Assembly (NCBI GenBank): GCA_033813635.1
Contig: JAPXRI010000004.1
Coordinates: forward strand, 1 to 64,000
From: JAPXRI01 sp033813635
GTDB taxonomy: Bacteria; Bacillota; Clostridia; Oscillospirales; QAMX01
Length of the DNA stretch: 64,000 nt
Direction of reading: 5' to 3'
The number at the start of each line of letters is the position of its first letter. The first letter of the stretch is position 1. This document shows positions 25,336-34,130 of this stretch, piece by piece. The notes beneath the pieces are model-generated. The model saw only the letters and a list, made by a program, of their open reading frames with translations. It searched no databases and had not been told where the DNA came from. The position numbers were made by a program, and so were the translations under genes.

Positions 25336-26211
25336 TTAAGCCTTTTTGTTTCCGCAAAGCGCGCGGTCGATTCCCGAAAGGTCCCTCTTTACGGTAATTT
25401 TCTCGAAACCGTTTTGCTCCATAATCAATGAGACATCCTTGGCCTGACCTATACCGACCTCGAAGCACAGAAGTCCGCCGGGAACAAGCACGTCCTTCCA
25501 GGCCGAGCAGATCTCCCGGTAAAAGGCGAGGCCGTCGTCGCCGCCGACAAGCGCGATCATCGGCTCGTATTTAACTATCGAGTCGTCCAAAAGGGAGATA
25601 TCCCCGCTCCGGACATAGGGGGGATTGCAGATTACAGCGTCAAAGCAGTCGAAGCCGCGCGGCGGCGAGAATACATCGGCTTTGACTGTGGACACAGCGC
25701 CCTCGAGCCCGTGGAGCACGATGTTTTTTGAGGCAATCTCAAGGGCGCCGTCCGAGATGTCCGCGAGCACGACGGTAGCGTTTTTGTTCAGCTCGAGCGC
25801 GGCCGTGATGCCGAGGCATCCGCTCCCCGCACAGAGATCAAGTATTTTCGGCGCTTTTTCCGGAACGACGGTGACGAGCTTCGAGAGCAAAAGCTCTACG
25901 ACCGCGGCGCTGTCGTCCCGCGGGATAAGAACACGGTTGTCGACGACGAAGGTCCGCCCGAAAAAATCCCATTCGCCTATAATCTGGGCGACGGGCATTC
26001 CGTCGCTGCGGAGCTTCAAAAGCTCCTCTACGGGGTGGACGAGTTCTCCCGTCTTTTCGTTTTTCAGGCGGAAATAGTCCCTCCGGTCGACGCCGGCCGC
26101 GAAGCAGGCGAGCTCCCTGGCCTCTAAAAGCGCCGATCTCTCCGAGATATTCAGTTTTATAAGCGCCTGCCTGATTTGATCCGCGATATCTGAAAGGGTA
26201 TTTTCTACCAT
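25336..26211 (-). CDS. prmC: Release factor glutamine methyltransferase
   Basis: 291 residues. PrmC methylates the GGQ glutamine of release factors 1 and 2 using S-adenosylmethionine. N-terminal helical domain, then a Rossmann methyltransferase with ILDLCAGSGCLGI and catalytic NPPYV in DAVICNPPYVRSGD; VPLIPRDD-like VLIPRDDS is also present. The start overlaps the end of the DUF1385 gene by seven bases. The DUF1385-prmC order is common in Clostridia, but prfA, often next, is absent here. Confidence 0.93.
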   Translation of the reverse strand: MVENTLSDIADQIRQALIKLNISERSALLEARELACFAAGVDRRDYFRLKNEKTGELVHPVEELLKLRSDGMPVAQIIGEWDFFGRTFVVDNRVLIPRDDSAAVVELLLSKLVTVVPEKAPKILDLCAGSGCLGITAALELNKNATVVLADISDGALEIASKNIVLHGLEGAVSTVKADVFSPPRGFDCFDAVICNPPYVRSGDISLLDDSIVKYEPMIALVGGDDGLAFYREICSAWKDVLVPGGLLCFEVGIGQAKDVSLIMEQNGFEKITVKRDLSGIDRALCGNKKA

Positions 26212-27146
26212 CTGTCGTCACCTTTGTTCTGGGGTATGACTCTCTTTAAAGCGTCTATGGCGACGGAGACCATTTCGTCGTCCGGTTCATTCGTCGTCAG
26301 CGACTGCAGCGCGAGCCCCGGGGCGCGCAGGGCGATTGTCAGAGGATTATCATATTTCCCGATTAACCTGTTGAGTTCGTAACTCAAATTGACGACGACG
26401 GGCAGCAGGGCGATGCGCAGCAACAGTCTTATCCAGACGTTTCCCGCCGTGACAAACGAAAAGATAACAATGGAGATCAGTATAACGATGAACAGAAAGC
26501 TCGTACCGCATCTGGGGTGCTTTCTCGTATGCCGTCTGACATTTTCGACGGTGAGTGCCTGACCTGCCTCGTAACAGTGAATCGACTTGTGCTCGGCGCC
26601 GTGATATCCGTAAACCCTCCTCATATCCTTTTGCCTGGAGGTTATATAAATAAACGAGAGGAATATCAAAAGGCGCATCACGCTCTCGGTTAGACTCCTC
26701 AGCCAAGCAAGGTCCGCGCGGAAGTCAAAGATCCCCGAGATCAGCGTCGGCAGCAGGATGAATAGCCCGACCGGCAAAGCGACGCCCAGCACAACCGTGA
26801 ACACCGTCAGTATCTTATCGGCTTTTTCCAGACCTATCTTTCGCTCGACCCATTTGTCGAATTTCGACGGTTCGCCCTCCTCGATATCCGCTTCGTTTGC
26901 CGAGAACATGATCTGGCGCACGCCGACGGAGATCGAATGCCCGAATATAAAAATCCCGCGGATGAACGGCAGACCGAAAAGCGCGCACTTCTTTTTCAGA
27001 GGGACATTGGGTTCCTCCCTCACTACATGGCTTCCGTCGCTTTTTCGGACTACGGTCGCGATCTTATCGGGACCGAGCATAACGATGCCCTCAATCAAGG
27101 CCTGCCCGCCGATCGTGGTTTTCATTTTGCTCTCGTAATATTTCAT
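26205..27146 (-). CDS. DUF1385 membrane protein
   Basis: 313 residues. The N-terminus TIGGQALIEGIVMLGP and the motif YHGAEHKSIHCYEAG with HPRCGTSFLF are diagnostic for DUF1385 (YqhQ-like) proteins. Four or five membrane helices lie at about 60-80, 112-135, 150-168, 208-250. The function is not established. AAAGGAT seven bases before ATG 27146 fixes the start. It is cotranscribed with prmC and probably also with the two-component genes upstream. Confidence 0.9.
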   Translation of the reverse strand: MKYYESKMKTTIGGQALIEGIVMLGPDKIATVVRKSDGSHVVREEPNVPLKKKCALFGLPFIRGIFIFGHSISVGVRQIMFSANEADIEEGEPSKFDKWVERKIGLEKADKILTVFTVVLGVALPVGLFILLPTLISGIFDFRADLAWLRSLTESVMRLLIFLSFIYITSRQKDMRRVYGYHGAEHKSIHCYEAGQALTVENVRRHTRKHPRCGTSFLFIVILISIVIFSFVTAGNVWIRLLLRIALLPVVVNLSYELNRLIGKYDNPLTIALRAPGLALQSLTTNEPDDEMVSVAIDALKRVIPQNKGDDRW

Positions 27147-27192
27147 ATTATATCCTTTTTCTCGGCATATTTTTCATGCAATCGTTAGATTA

Positions 27193-28623
27193 TTATACGC
27201 TTCTTTTGGTGAGGGGCAGGAGCACGGTGACGGTGGTTCCGACGCCAAGCTCGCTGTCAAGCGACAGCTTCCCCTTGTGCAGCATGATGATCTCGTCGCT
27301 GACGGCGAGCCCGATACCGCTGCCCGGCCTGCTCTGATTGCCTTTATAAAACTTCTCCTTGACATGGGGCAAGTCTTCGGGGGCGATGCCGGTTCCGTGG
27401 TCTGCAAAGCGGATCTCCACATGCCCGGGCGTTTCGCTTTTCGCGATCGTAATGTCGATCGTGTCGCCCGATTTTGAGTATTTCCTCGCGTTGTCGATGA
27501 TGTTGACGAAGACCTGCCTGAGCCTCGACCGGTCGCCGGAGACGTAGGCCTCCTCCCCGATATTGTCGGTGTACACCACATGCAGACCGTCCTGAGCAAG
27601 GCGCTGCTCGAACATGAAAATCGTGTCCTCAAGCTCCGCCACAATGTCAAAAGTGGTTTTGTTGATCACGAGCCTGCCCGACTCGATACGGGAGAAATCC
27701 AGCAGCTCCTCCACCATCTCGCGGAGCCGCGACGTCTCGCCGGCGATTACGGTCAGGCCGCGCTTTTCAAGGTCGCCTATGTTTTCGACGGACTGCAGGA
27801 GCGTTTCCGCCCACCCGCTGATTGCGGTGAGCGGGGTGCGCAGTTCATGGGAGACCGAGGAGATAAAGTCGTTTTTTATCGTAATGCTCCGTTCGATTTC
27901 ACCGGACATGAAGTTGATCGAATCCGCGAGCTCGCCTATTTCATCGTCGAATTTTTTCTCGATTTTTGAGCCGTATTCGCCGGCGGCGATCTGCTTTGTG
28001 GCCTCGTTTATCTCCTTAATCGGGTTTACAATCGAGCGGATGAAGTAGTAGTTGGAAAATAAAACGAAGAGAAAGATAACGGCGGCGCAGGTTACGGTGA
28101 CGAGAATCAGCGACGTGATGCTCCTCCTGACCGCGCTCAGCCCGGAGACATAGCGCACCGCTCCCACAAGGTCGCCGCTTGTCAAAAAAACCGGCGCGGT
28201 GACGGAAATGACCCGTTCGCCGGTCATCGAATCGTTGCCGACGTAGGGCACGGTTTTCTGCCCGTTTATCGCCTCGGCGACATCCGGCGTTCCCGGTCTA
28301 AAGCCGGTGAGAACCTCCGACATCGAGGAGAAGAGCACCTTGCCCTCGAGGCTTATCGCCTCGAATTCCATGATGTCGCGGTTGATGAAATCCTGCGTAA
28401 AAAGCTTAGCCTCGTCGTAGAAAGCTTTAGCCGAGGTTTTGATATTGCTTTTAAACAGCGTAGCGGTAGCATCGGCGCGCGCCGAGAGCTGCCCGGTCAT
28501 ATTGTTATAATATGATAAATAGACCGTGGTCGATATCACGAACACAGCTATTAGCAGGATCACAAGCACAAAACCCAGGTTATTTGTCAGCCAGCGGCGC
28601 TTGATGCCGTGCAGTTGAAGCAA
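27193..28623 (-). CDS. Sensor histidine kinase
   Basis: 476 residues. Two membrane helices (about 14-36 and 168-192) flank an extracytoplasmic sensor domain of about 130 residues. HAMP domain (INPIKEINEATKQIAAGEYGSKI), phosphoacceptor His in SSVSHELRTPLTAI, then the HATPase_c domain with NIIDNARKYS, FADHGTGIAPEDL and GSGIGLAVS. Partner of the response regulator encoded 22 bases upstream. The signal sensed is unknown; an upstream lipoprotein in the same operon may take part. Confidence 0.93.
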   Translation of the reverse strand: MLQLHGIKRRWLTNNLGFVLVILLIAVFVISTTVYLSYYNNMTGQLSARADATATLFKSNIKTSAKAFYDEAKLFTQDFINRDIMEFEAISLEGKVLFSSMSEVLTGFRPGTPDVAEAINGQKTVPYVGNDSMTGERVISVTAPVFLTSGDLVGAVRYVSGLSAVRRSITSLILVTVTCAAVIFLFVLFSNYYFIRSIVNPIKEINEATKQIAAGEYGSKIEKKFDDEIGELADSINFMSGEIERSITIKNDFISSVSHELRTPLTAISGWAETLLQSVENIGDLEKRGLTVIAGETSRLREMVEELLDFSRIESGRLVINKTTFDIVAELEDTIFMFEQRLAQDGLHVVYTDNIGEEAYVSGDRSRLRQVFVNIIDNARKYSKSGDTIDITIAKSETPGHVEIRFADHGTGIAPEDLPHVKEKFYKGNQSRPGSGIGLAVSDEIIMLHKGKLSLDSELGVGTTVTVLLPLTKRSV

Positions 28624-28645
28624 AATCTCTCACCGTCCGGAAAAT

Positions 28646-29353
28646 TTATACGACCCACTTGTAGCCGTAGGCCCAAACCGCGACAAGGTATCTCGGCTCG
28701 GCCGGATTGTCCTCAACCTTCAGCCTCAGCCTTCTCAGGTTGACGTCGACGATTTTACTGTCGCCGAAATACTCGTTCCCCCAAACCGCGTTCAGCATTT
28801 CCTCGCGCGATATCGCCTTGTTGGGATTCTGCATAAAATACTTCATGATGACAAACTCAACCTGTGTGAGTTCGATCGGAACGCCGTTTTTATATAGCGC
28901 CCTGCTCCGAAGGTCGAGCTTGAAAATGCCGGATGTGATGACATCCTCCTGCTTGCGTTCGGAAGCTTCCTCGTCGGACGACCCGGTATGCAGCCGCCTG
29001 TAGAGAGAATCGACCCGCGCCACCAGCTCCGTGACGGAGAAGGGCTTGGGCACATAGTCGTCGGCCCCTATCATCAGACCGGTGACCTTATCCATCTCCT
29101 GAGACTTGGCGGAGAGCATGATGATCCCCATGTTCCTGCCCATCTCGCGTATTTTTCTGCACACTTCAAACCCGTCTATTCCGGGGAGCATAATGTCCAG
29201 CAGCGCGATGTCGATGTCCTTGTCTTCGGAGACGATTTTCAGAGCTTCCTCGCCTGTGGCCGCGACAATCGTCTGGTAGCCGGAGCGTTTAAGGTTAATT
29301 TCAACAAATTCGCTGATCGTAGCTTCATCCTCAAGAATCAGCACTTTTTTCAT
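28646..29353 (-). CDS. OmpR/PhoB-type response regulator
   Basis: 235 residues. Receiver domain 1-120 with phosphoacceptor Asp in ALLDIMLPGIDGFE, acidic pair EDE near the start and Lys in YVPKPFSVTEL. C-terminal winged helix (about 140-232) with LTQVEFVIMKYFM and VDVNLRRLRLKVE. It probably regulates envelope genes together with the kinase that follows. Confidence 0.94.
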   Translation of the reverse strand: MKKVLILEDEATISEFVEINLKRSGYQTIVAATGEEALKIVSEDKDIDIALLDIMLPGIDGFEVCRKIREMGRNMGIIMLSAKSQEMDKVTGLMIGADDYVPKPFSVTELVARVDSLYRRLHTGSSDEEASERKQEDVITSGIFKLDLRSRALYKNGVPIELTQVEFVIMKYFMQNPNKAISREEMLNAVWGNEYFGDSKIVDVNLRRLRLKVEDNPAEPRYLVAVWAYGYKWVV

Positions 29354-29376
29354 ATTGGAATCACACCTTTCCGTTG

Positions 29377-30831
29377 TTATTTCGAAAGATCGGAGGATGC
29401 CCTCAGGTAATTACCGTTCGCGTCTATCGTATAGAACAGCTGCTTGACGTGGGTTATGCCCGAAAGATACATCTCTTCGGGTAGCCTTTGATCCGCGGAT
29501 CTCGGGAGCTCCGCGTAATAGGCGTATTCGTCGGCCTCCGCGATGTATACCGCGTCCGCCACCGGAGACATCTGGGAAATGCCGTCTTCCGGCAGCACAT
29601 AGATTGTCAGCAGGGGGTATAAAATGCCGTTTTCCTCGTAACAGAACCTGTAAAGCTCGTATTGAACCCCGTCCCCATCCTCGCGATTGCCGATGGTCAG
29701 AGATTTGCTGATGAGCAGAGAGATGTTCCTGCCGTCCGTCCAGGACGTGGGAAAAACGAAATACCACATTGACGAGGGCGCGAAATATGTGCTGGCTTTT
29801 TCGCTGGTAGAGCCGTCGGCGTTATAGCTGTACCAGCTCAGATAAGAGGTCGCTTCCGTTTTATATGTTTCGGACACCGCGAAATCGTGGGGCACGGGGA
29901 ATTCGATAAAGCCGTCGGCGTCTATGTCAGTGCACAGTGTCGGAATTTTCCTGGAGGCGTAGAAGGAGAGCGCGGGGAGCCTCGCCGGATCATCCGAAGC
30001 CGCAGATAGGTTGAAAAGCCCTTTTTCCTTTCTATAGGTTAAGATGTCCGCGACGTAGGGCAGCGCTCCGTCCGCCACAGGCTTTCCGTCCGCGATAATC
30101 ACGGGCATGCTTTTATTAAGCATCCCGGTTGTGATCTTGTCAGGATAGCGCATGCCGGAGACAATCTCCGTCTTCCCGATGCTTATAAGCGAGTCGATCT
30201 GCTTGTTTTGGGAGGTTGTGTCGTATTTGAAAAGCTCGGCGAAGGCGTTCTCCCCCGTCTCGTCGTTCTTGATGCATAAAAGCTCGGGCAATTCGTCGGA
30301 GTCCATATCGAAAAGGGAAATCTCCGTACAGGTGTTTTCAAAAAGCAGGACCGCGGTGTTGTTTCTTATGCCGTAGACAAAAACCCCGTTGAGCGAGCTG
30401 CTCTCGGAGGTCACCTTCAGGATAAATTCATGGCTTTTATCCCCGTTCAAATCGACATAGTTTATCGTGTTGATCTGATAGCCGGAAAAATCAAAACTGC
30501 ACAGCTCGGTGTAGCTGGAGCTTCCTGTTTTTGAATAGACCGCGACGCGGAGAGTGGAAGCGGTTTTGTTTTTAAAGAAAGTGATCGCTTCCGGGATTCC
30601 GTCGCCGAAAATATCGTCAAACTGCATCGTGTACCGGTTGCTGCCGGACTGGGGCGCCGTGGTTTGCCATTTGCCCGACGAGGTCACGTCGTTGATCAGG
30701 TCGAGAAGCTGGGCGTATTCCGCGGATATTTTCGGCAACGAAAACAGCTCGGCATTGCCGAGATTCATGCAGCCGGAAAGGCTGAGAGCGAATATTAAAA
30801 TAAGAAAGATCATCGCGGCTCTGCGGCGCAT
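29377..30831 (-). CDS. Lipoprotein linked to the two-component system
   Basis: 484 residues. Signal peptide with lipobox LSLSGC (Cys about 21). The middle contains repeated strand patterns with Asp-rich turns such as FDDIFGDGIPEAI, YVDLNGDKSHEFIL, LFDMDSDELPELL and DIDADGFIEFPV, which resemble FG-GAP/integrin-like beta-propeller calcium loops. First gene of the operon lipoprotein - response regulator - kinase. It may be a surface sensor or scaffold; no enzyme signature is seen. Confidence 0.8.
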   Translation of the reverse strand: MRRRAAMIFLILIFALSLSGCMNLGNAELFSLPKISAEYAQLLDLINDVTSSGKWQTTAPQSGSNRYTMQFDDIFGDGIPEAITFFKNKTASTLRVAVYSKTGSSSYTELCSFDFSGYQINTINYVDLNGDKSHEFILKVTSESSSLNGVFVYGIRNNTAVLLFENTCTEISLFDMDSDELPELLCIKNDETGENAFAELFKYDTTSQNKQIDSLISIGKTEIVSGMRYPDKITTGMLNKSMPVIIADGKPVADGALPYVADILTYRKEKGLFNLSAASDDPARLPALSFYASRKIPTLCTDIDADGFIEFPVPHDFAVSETYKTEATSYLSWYSYNADGSTSEKASTYFAPSSMWYFVFPTSWTDGRNISLLISKSLTIGNREDGDGVQYELYRFCYEENGILYPLLTIYVLPEDGISQMSPVADAVYIAEADEYAYYAELPRSADQRLPEEMYLSGITHVKQLFYTIDANGNYLRASSDLSK

Positions 30832-30872
30832 CCGTTGTCGCTCCCCTTTTTTATAGCCCTGTACAAATAAAT

Positions 30873-30901
30873 ATTATACTACAAAGAGACCGCAATGGCA
30901 A
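30873..30901 (-). promoter_or_regulatory. Promoter of the lipoprotein/two-component operon
   Basis: On the minus strand TTGCCA (30901-30896), 17 bases, TATAAT (30878-30873), about 40 bases before the lipoprotein start. Confidence 0.6.
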
Positions 30902-30946
30902 TTAAAAGGCAAGATTTGCGGCCTTATTTTCTTTTTATTCTTCTTA

Positions 30947-30955
30947 TGATATAAT
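30947..30955 (+). promoter_or_regulatory. Extended -10 promoter before the first PHP gene
   Basis: TGATATAAT (TATAAT at 30950-30955) is a TGn-extended -10. The -35 region at the right distance is weak, as is usual for extended -10 promoters. Confidence 0.5.
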
Positions 30956-30992
30956 AACGCCAAGCGAATTTGTTTCGGGAAAGGATACAAAT

Positions 30993-31742
30993 ATGATTTA
31001 CGAGGAACCAGTGTACGATCTTGACGAACTTGCGAGATGCAATCTGCACGTTCACACCCATTATTCGGGCTGCGCGAAACCCGAGATGGTTATTCCGGCG
31101 ATTATAAAAAAGGCGGAAGAGGCCGGGCTTTCGATGATCGCGCTGACGGACCATTATAATTTCTTCGACTTCGACAAGGACTACCTTAGACAGATTGAGG
31201 TTCTGAAAAATTACGCGGCGTGGTCAAAGACGGGCCTTAAAGTCCTTTACAGCTCCGAGCTCTCTGCCTACGCGCCGGGCAAACAGCTGGAGAGCTTCGA
31301 GACAAACCGCGCACTCGATTACAGGCTCTATTCGTGCAACCATTATCATCTGTCGTTCTGGGGACACCCCGAGGAGAAGACGGCCCGCGGATACGCGGTG
31401 TACTCGATGCAAATAATAAGTGAGCTCGCTGTCAGCGGCAGGGCCGATTGCATAGCGCACCCTCTGATCGGCCGCTTCGTCAAATGCTGTGACGATGGGA
31501 CCGAGGTCACCCGCGCGATTACCGACGAGGAGCTTTTTGACCTCTCTGTCCTTCTTCGGGAAAACCATGTCGCCTGGGAGATCAACGTCGGCGCATTTCT
31601 CGGTGATCCGGCATTCGGGCGCAGGCTATGGCATATCGGCAAAGAGGCCGGGACGACGTTCCATTTCGGCACGGATGCCCACCGCCTCGACGCGATCGAC
31701 ACGAAAACGCACCTCGGCGAGCTGAAAAAAATACTGTTATAG
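30993..31742 (+). CDS. PHP-domain phosphoesterase (copy 1)
   Basis: 249 residues. PHP metal-binding motifs: HVHTHYSGC, ALTDHYNF, IAHPLIGRF and a C-terminal FGTDAHRLDAI. These ligands form the trinuclear site of PHP hydrolases such as histidinol phosphatase. The 9-residue end KTHLGELKK and the start YEEPVYDLD match the next gene, so the two are tandem duplicates. Substrate unknown. Followed after 11 bases by copy 2 and then a fucosidase, which suggests a sugar-phosphate or glycan context. Confidence 0.85.
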   Translation: MIYEEPVYDLDELARCNLHVHTHYSGCAKPEMVIPAIIKKAEEAGLSMIALTDHYNFFDFDKDYLRQIEVLKNYAAWSKTGLKVLYSSELSAYAPGKQLESFETNRALDYRLYSCNHYHLSFWGHPEEKTARGYAVYSMQIISELAVSGRADCIAHPLIGRFVKCCDDGTEVTRAITDEELFDLSVLLRENHVAWEINVGAFLGDPAFGRRLWHIGKEAGTTFHFGTDAHRLDAIDTKTHLGELKKILL

Positions 31743-31753
31743 CGGGAATAAGA

Positions 31754-32503
31754 ATGATTTACGCCGAACCTGTTTACGACCTTGACACCCTTGCAAAGGT
31801 TAATCTCCATATCCACACCCATTACTCTCACTGCGCAAAAAGGGAAATGCTCGTCCCGGACATAATCAGGGCGGCGGAAAAGGCCGGCCTCACGGCAATC
31901 GCGCTGACCGACCACTTTAACGACGCCGACAGCGACGAGGCGTATATGGAACAGATCGATACCCTTAAGAATGAGGCCGCGGGGACGGGGACGGACCTGA
32001 AGATTCTGTTCGGATTTGAGCTCTCGGCGTACGGGATAGGCAAGTACCGTGAAAAAATCGAGACGAACCGGGCTCTTGATTACCGGCTCTATTCGTGCAA
32101 CCATTTTCAGCAGGCCTATTGGGAGCACCCGGAGGACAGATCCCCGAGAGGGTACGCGGAGTTCTCCCTCGCGATTGTCAACGCGCTGCTTGGCAGCGGA
32201 CGGGCGGACTGCGTCGCGCACCCGCTTATCGGAAAATACATCAAATGCTTCGCCGATAGAACCGAGGTCTCGCGGGCGTACAAGGACAGCGAGATAGGAG
32301 ACATGGCGGCCCGCGCGAGATCCCGCGGCGTCGCGCTGGAGCTAAACACCGGCGCGGTGCTCGGCGATCCCGCGCTCGCCCGGCGCCTGTGGAACCTGGG
32401 CCGCGAGGCCGGCGCCACTTTCCATTTCGGGACGGACGCCCATTCGCTTGATAAAATAGACACCAAAACGCGGATTGACGAAATCAAGAAAATACTCTCA
32501 TAA
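31754..32503 (+). CDS. PHP-domain phosphoesterase (copy 2)
   Basis: 249 residues, the same length as copy 1 and aligning end to end without gaps that I can see. Motifs HIHTHYSHC, ALTDHFND, VAHPLIGKY, FGTDAHSLDKI are all kept, so both copies should be active. ATG 31754 is chosen because MIYAEPVYDLD matches the first copy's N-terminus; an open frame further upstream overlaps copy 1. Divergence is well beyond a recent duplication. Confidence 0.85.
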   Translation: MIYAEPVYDLDTLAKVNLHIHTHYSHCAKREMLVPDIIRAAEKAGLTAIALTDHFNDADSDEAYMEQIDTLKNEAAGTGTDLKILFGFELSAYGIGKYREKIETNRALDYRLYSCNHFQQAYWEHPEDRSPRGYAEFSLAIVNALLGSGRADCVAHPLIGKYIKCFADRTEVSRAYKDSEIGDMAARARSRGVALELNTGAVLGDPALARRLWNLGREAGATFHFGTDAHSLDKIDTKTRIDEIKKILS

Positions 32504-32506
32504 AAG

Positions 32507-33913
32507 GTGAGGATTTTTACGGACGATTTTCTGAAAAAGCTGATCTCCGTTGTCCCCGACGAAAGGCAGCTCCGATGGCAGCGGCTTGAGTTTTACGGCT
32601 TTATACATTACGGCGTCAACACGTTTACCGACCGGGAATGGGGAGACGGCACGGAAGATGAGGCCGTCTTCAACCCGACTGCGCAGGATGCGGACCAATG
32701 GGCCGAGGCGTTTAAAAACGCGGGCATGAAGGGCCTGATTCTGACGGCAAAGCACCACGACGGGTTTTGCCTGTGGCCGAGCAGGTTTACGGAGCATTCG
32801 GTGAAAAACAGTCCGTTCCGGGGAGGCAGGGGCGACGTGGTGATGGAGGCCGCGAAGGCCTGCGAAAAGGCCGGGATCAAGTTCGGCGTCTATCTGTCCC
32901 CCTGGGACAGAAACAGCCGATTTTACGGCGACAGCCCGGCGTATAACGCGTACTACAAAAATCAGCTTACCGAGCTTTTGACCGGCTACGGGGAGCTTTT
33001 CTCGGTGTGGTTCGACGGCGCCTGCGGAGAGGGGCCGAACGGGAAACGGCAGGTTTATGATTTCGAAGGCTACTATGAATTAATCAGAAAATACCAGCCG
33101 CAGGCCGTGATCACGGTCTGCGGACCGGACATACGCTGGTGCGGAAACGAGGCTGGCCGGGCGAGAAGAGCGGAGTGGAGCGTTGTCCCGAAGAGGCTTT
33201 TGGCGCCGCTCCAGGAGGAGGAAAAAAGGCGCTTGGCACTCCGGGATATCAGCTGCGAGACGGAGGATCTGGGCTCGAGAGAGGCGCTGAAAAACGAGCC
33301 GGAGCTTATCTGGTATCCGGCCGAGACTGACACGTCGATCCGTCGGGGCTGGTTCTACCACCAATCAGACGACAATACGGTCAGAAGCGCGGAGGAGATC
33401 GTCGAAATTTACGAGAACACCGTCGGCGGCAATTCATCGCTTTTATTGAACGTCCCGCCGGACAGGAGGGGAATTTTACATGAAAAGGATGTGGAAAGCC
33501 TCGAAAAGGCGGGTAAAATCATCCGGGACCGCTATGCCGGCAACCTGATTGAAAAAGCCGCCGTTAACGACGGACACGGCAAAAACATCAAGCCTCTGAT
33601 TGCGGAAGACTCATACGACGCCTTCTGGAAGAACCCTGACGGCGAGGAAAAGGCCGAGATATACGTCACGTTTGACTCTCGTGAGTGTGTTTCAAGGCTT
33701 GTCCTCCGGGAGAACATCAGACTTTCGCAGAGGATCGAGGGCGTAAAGCTCTACGCGGTGTACGGAGAAGACAGAAAGCTGCTGGGTACCGCGGAGAACG
33801 TAGGGTCGAAAAAAATCATCGGCTTTGAGAGCGTATGCGCGGATAAATTTCTGATATCCGTCGAGGGCGCGAGGCTCTGCCCGACCCTCTCGTTTATCGG
33901 CCTGTACCGCTAA
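32507..33913 (+). CDS. GH29 alpha-L-fucosidase
   Basis: 468 residues, cytosolic (no signal peptide). The GH29 barrel shows FYGFIHYGVNTF, LTAKHHDGFCLWPS, FGVYLSPWDR and the nucleophile Asp170 in VWFDGACGEG. A C-terminal beta domain of about 110 residues resembles the usual GH29 sandwich. It would cleave alpha-L-fucosides from host or plant glycans after uptake. The start codon is doubtful: GTG 32507 lies inside the GGTGAGG ribosome site itself and no ATG is nearby. Confidence 0.9.
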   Translation: MRIFTDDFLKKLISVVPDERQLRWQRLEFYGFIHYGVNTFTDREWGDGTEDEAVFNPTAQDADQWAEAFKNAGMKGLILTAKHHDGFCLWPSRFTEHSVKNSPFRGGRGDVVMEAAKACEKAGIKFGVYLSPWDRNSRFYGDSPAYNAYYKNQLTELLTGYGELFSVWFDGACGEGPNGKRQVYDFEGYYELIRKYQPQAVITVCGPDIRWCGNEAGRARRAEWSVVPKRLLAPLQEEEKRRLALRDISCETEDLGSREALKNEPELIWYPAETDTSIRRGWFYHQSDDNTVRSAEEIVEIYENTVGGNSSLLLNVPPDRRGILHEKDVESLEKAGKIIRDRYAGNLIEKAAVNDGHGKNIKPLIAEDSYDAFWKNPDGEEKAEIYVTFDSRECVSRLVLRENIRLSQRIEGVKLYAVYGEDRKLLGTAENVGSKKIIGFESVCADKFLISVEGARLCPTLSFIGLYR

Positions 33914-34130
33914 AGCAAATGGGGCCGCGGCCGGCCCGTAACCGGTTTTGCCCGCGGCCCCTATATAAACGGCGCGCCCCCCGCCCGCAAAAACCTTAAA
34001 CCGGGATAAGGAATTATGCCTTTCCCGCCGCAAACCAACGCGGCACCGCAAAACGATGCGGGTTTTCGCGCCGGAGACTTGCTGACCGTCTGTTCATTCT
34101 ATGCGAATACGGACACTGAGGTGAATAAGC
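33914..34130. other. Intergenic region with strong GC hairpin before hflX
   Basis: GGGGCCGCGG (33921-33930) pairs perfectly with CCGCGGCCCC (33952-33961); the loop can form a further CCGG/CCGG pair. No U-tract follows, so it may stop transcription only weakly or protect the 3' end of the fucosidase mRNA. The rest has no clear promoter; a 67-codon open frame at 34016 runs into hflX and looks accidental. Confidence 0.45.
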
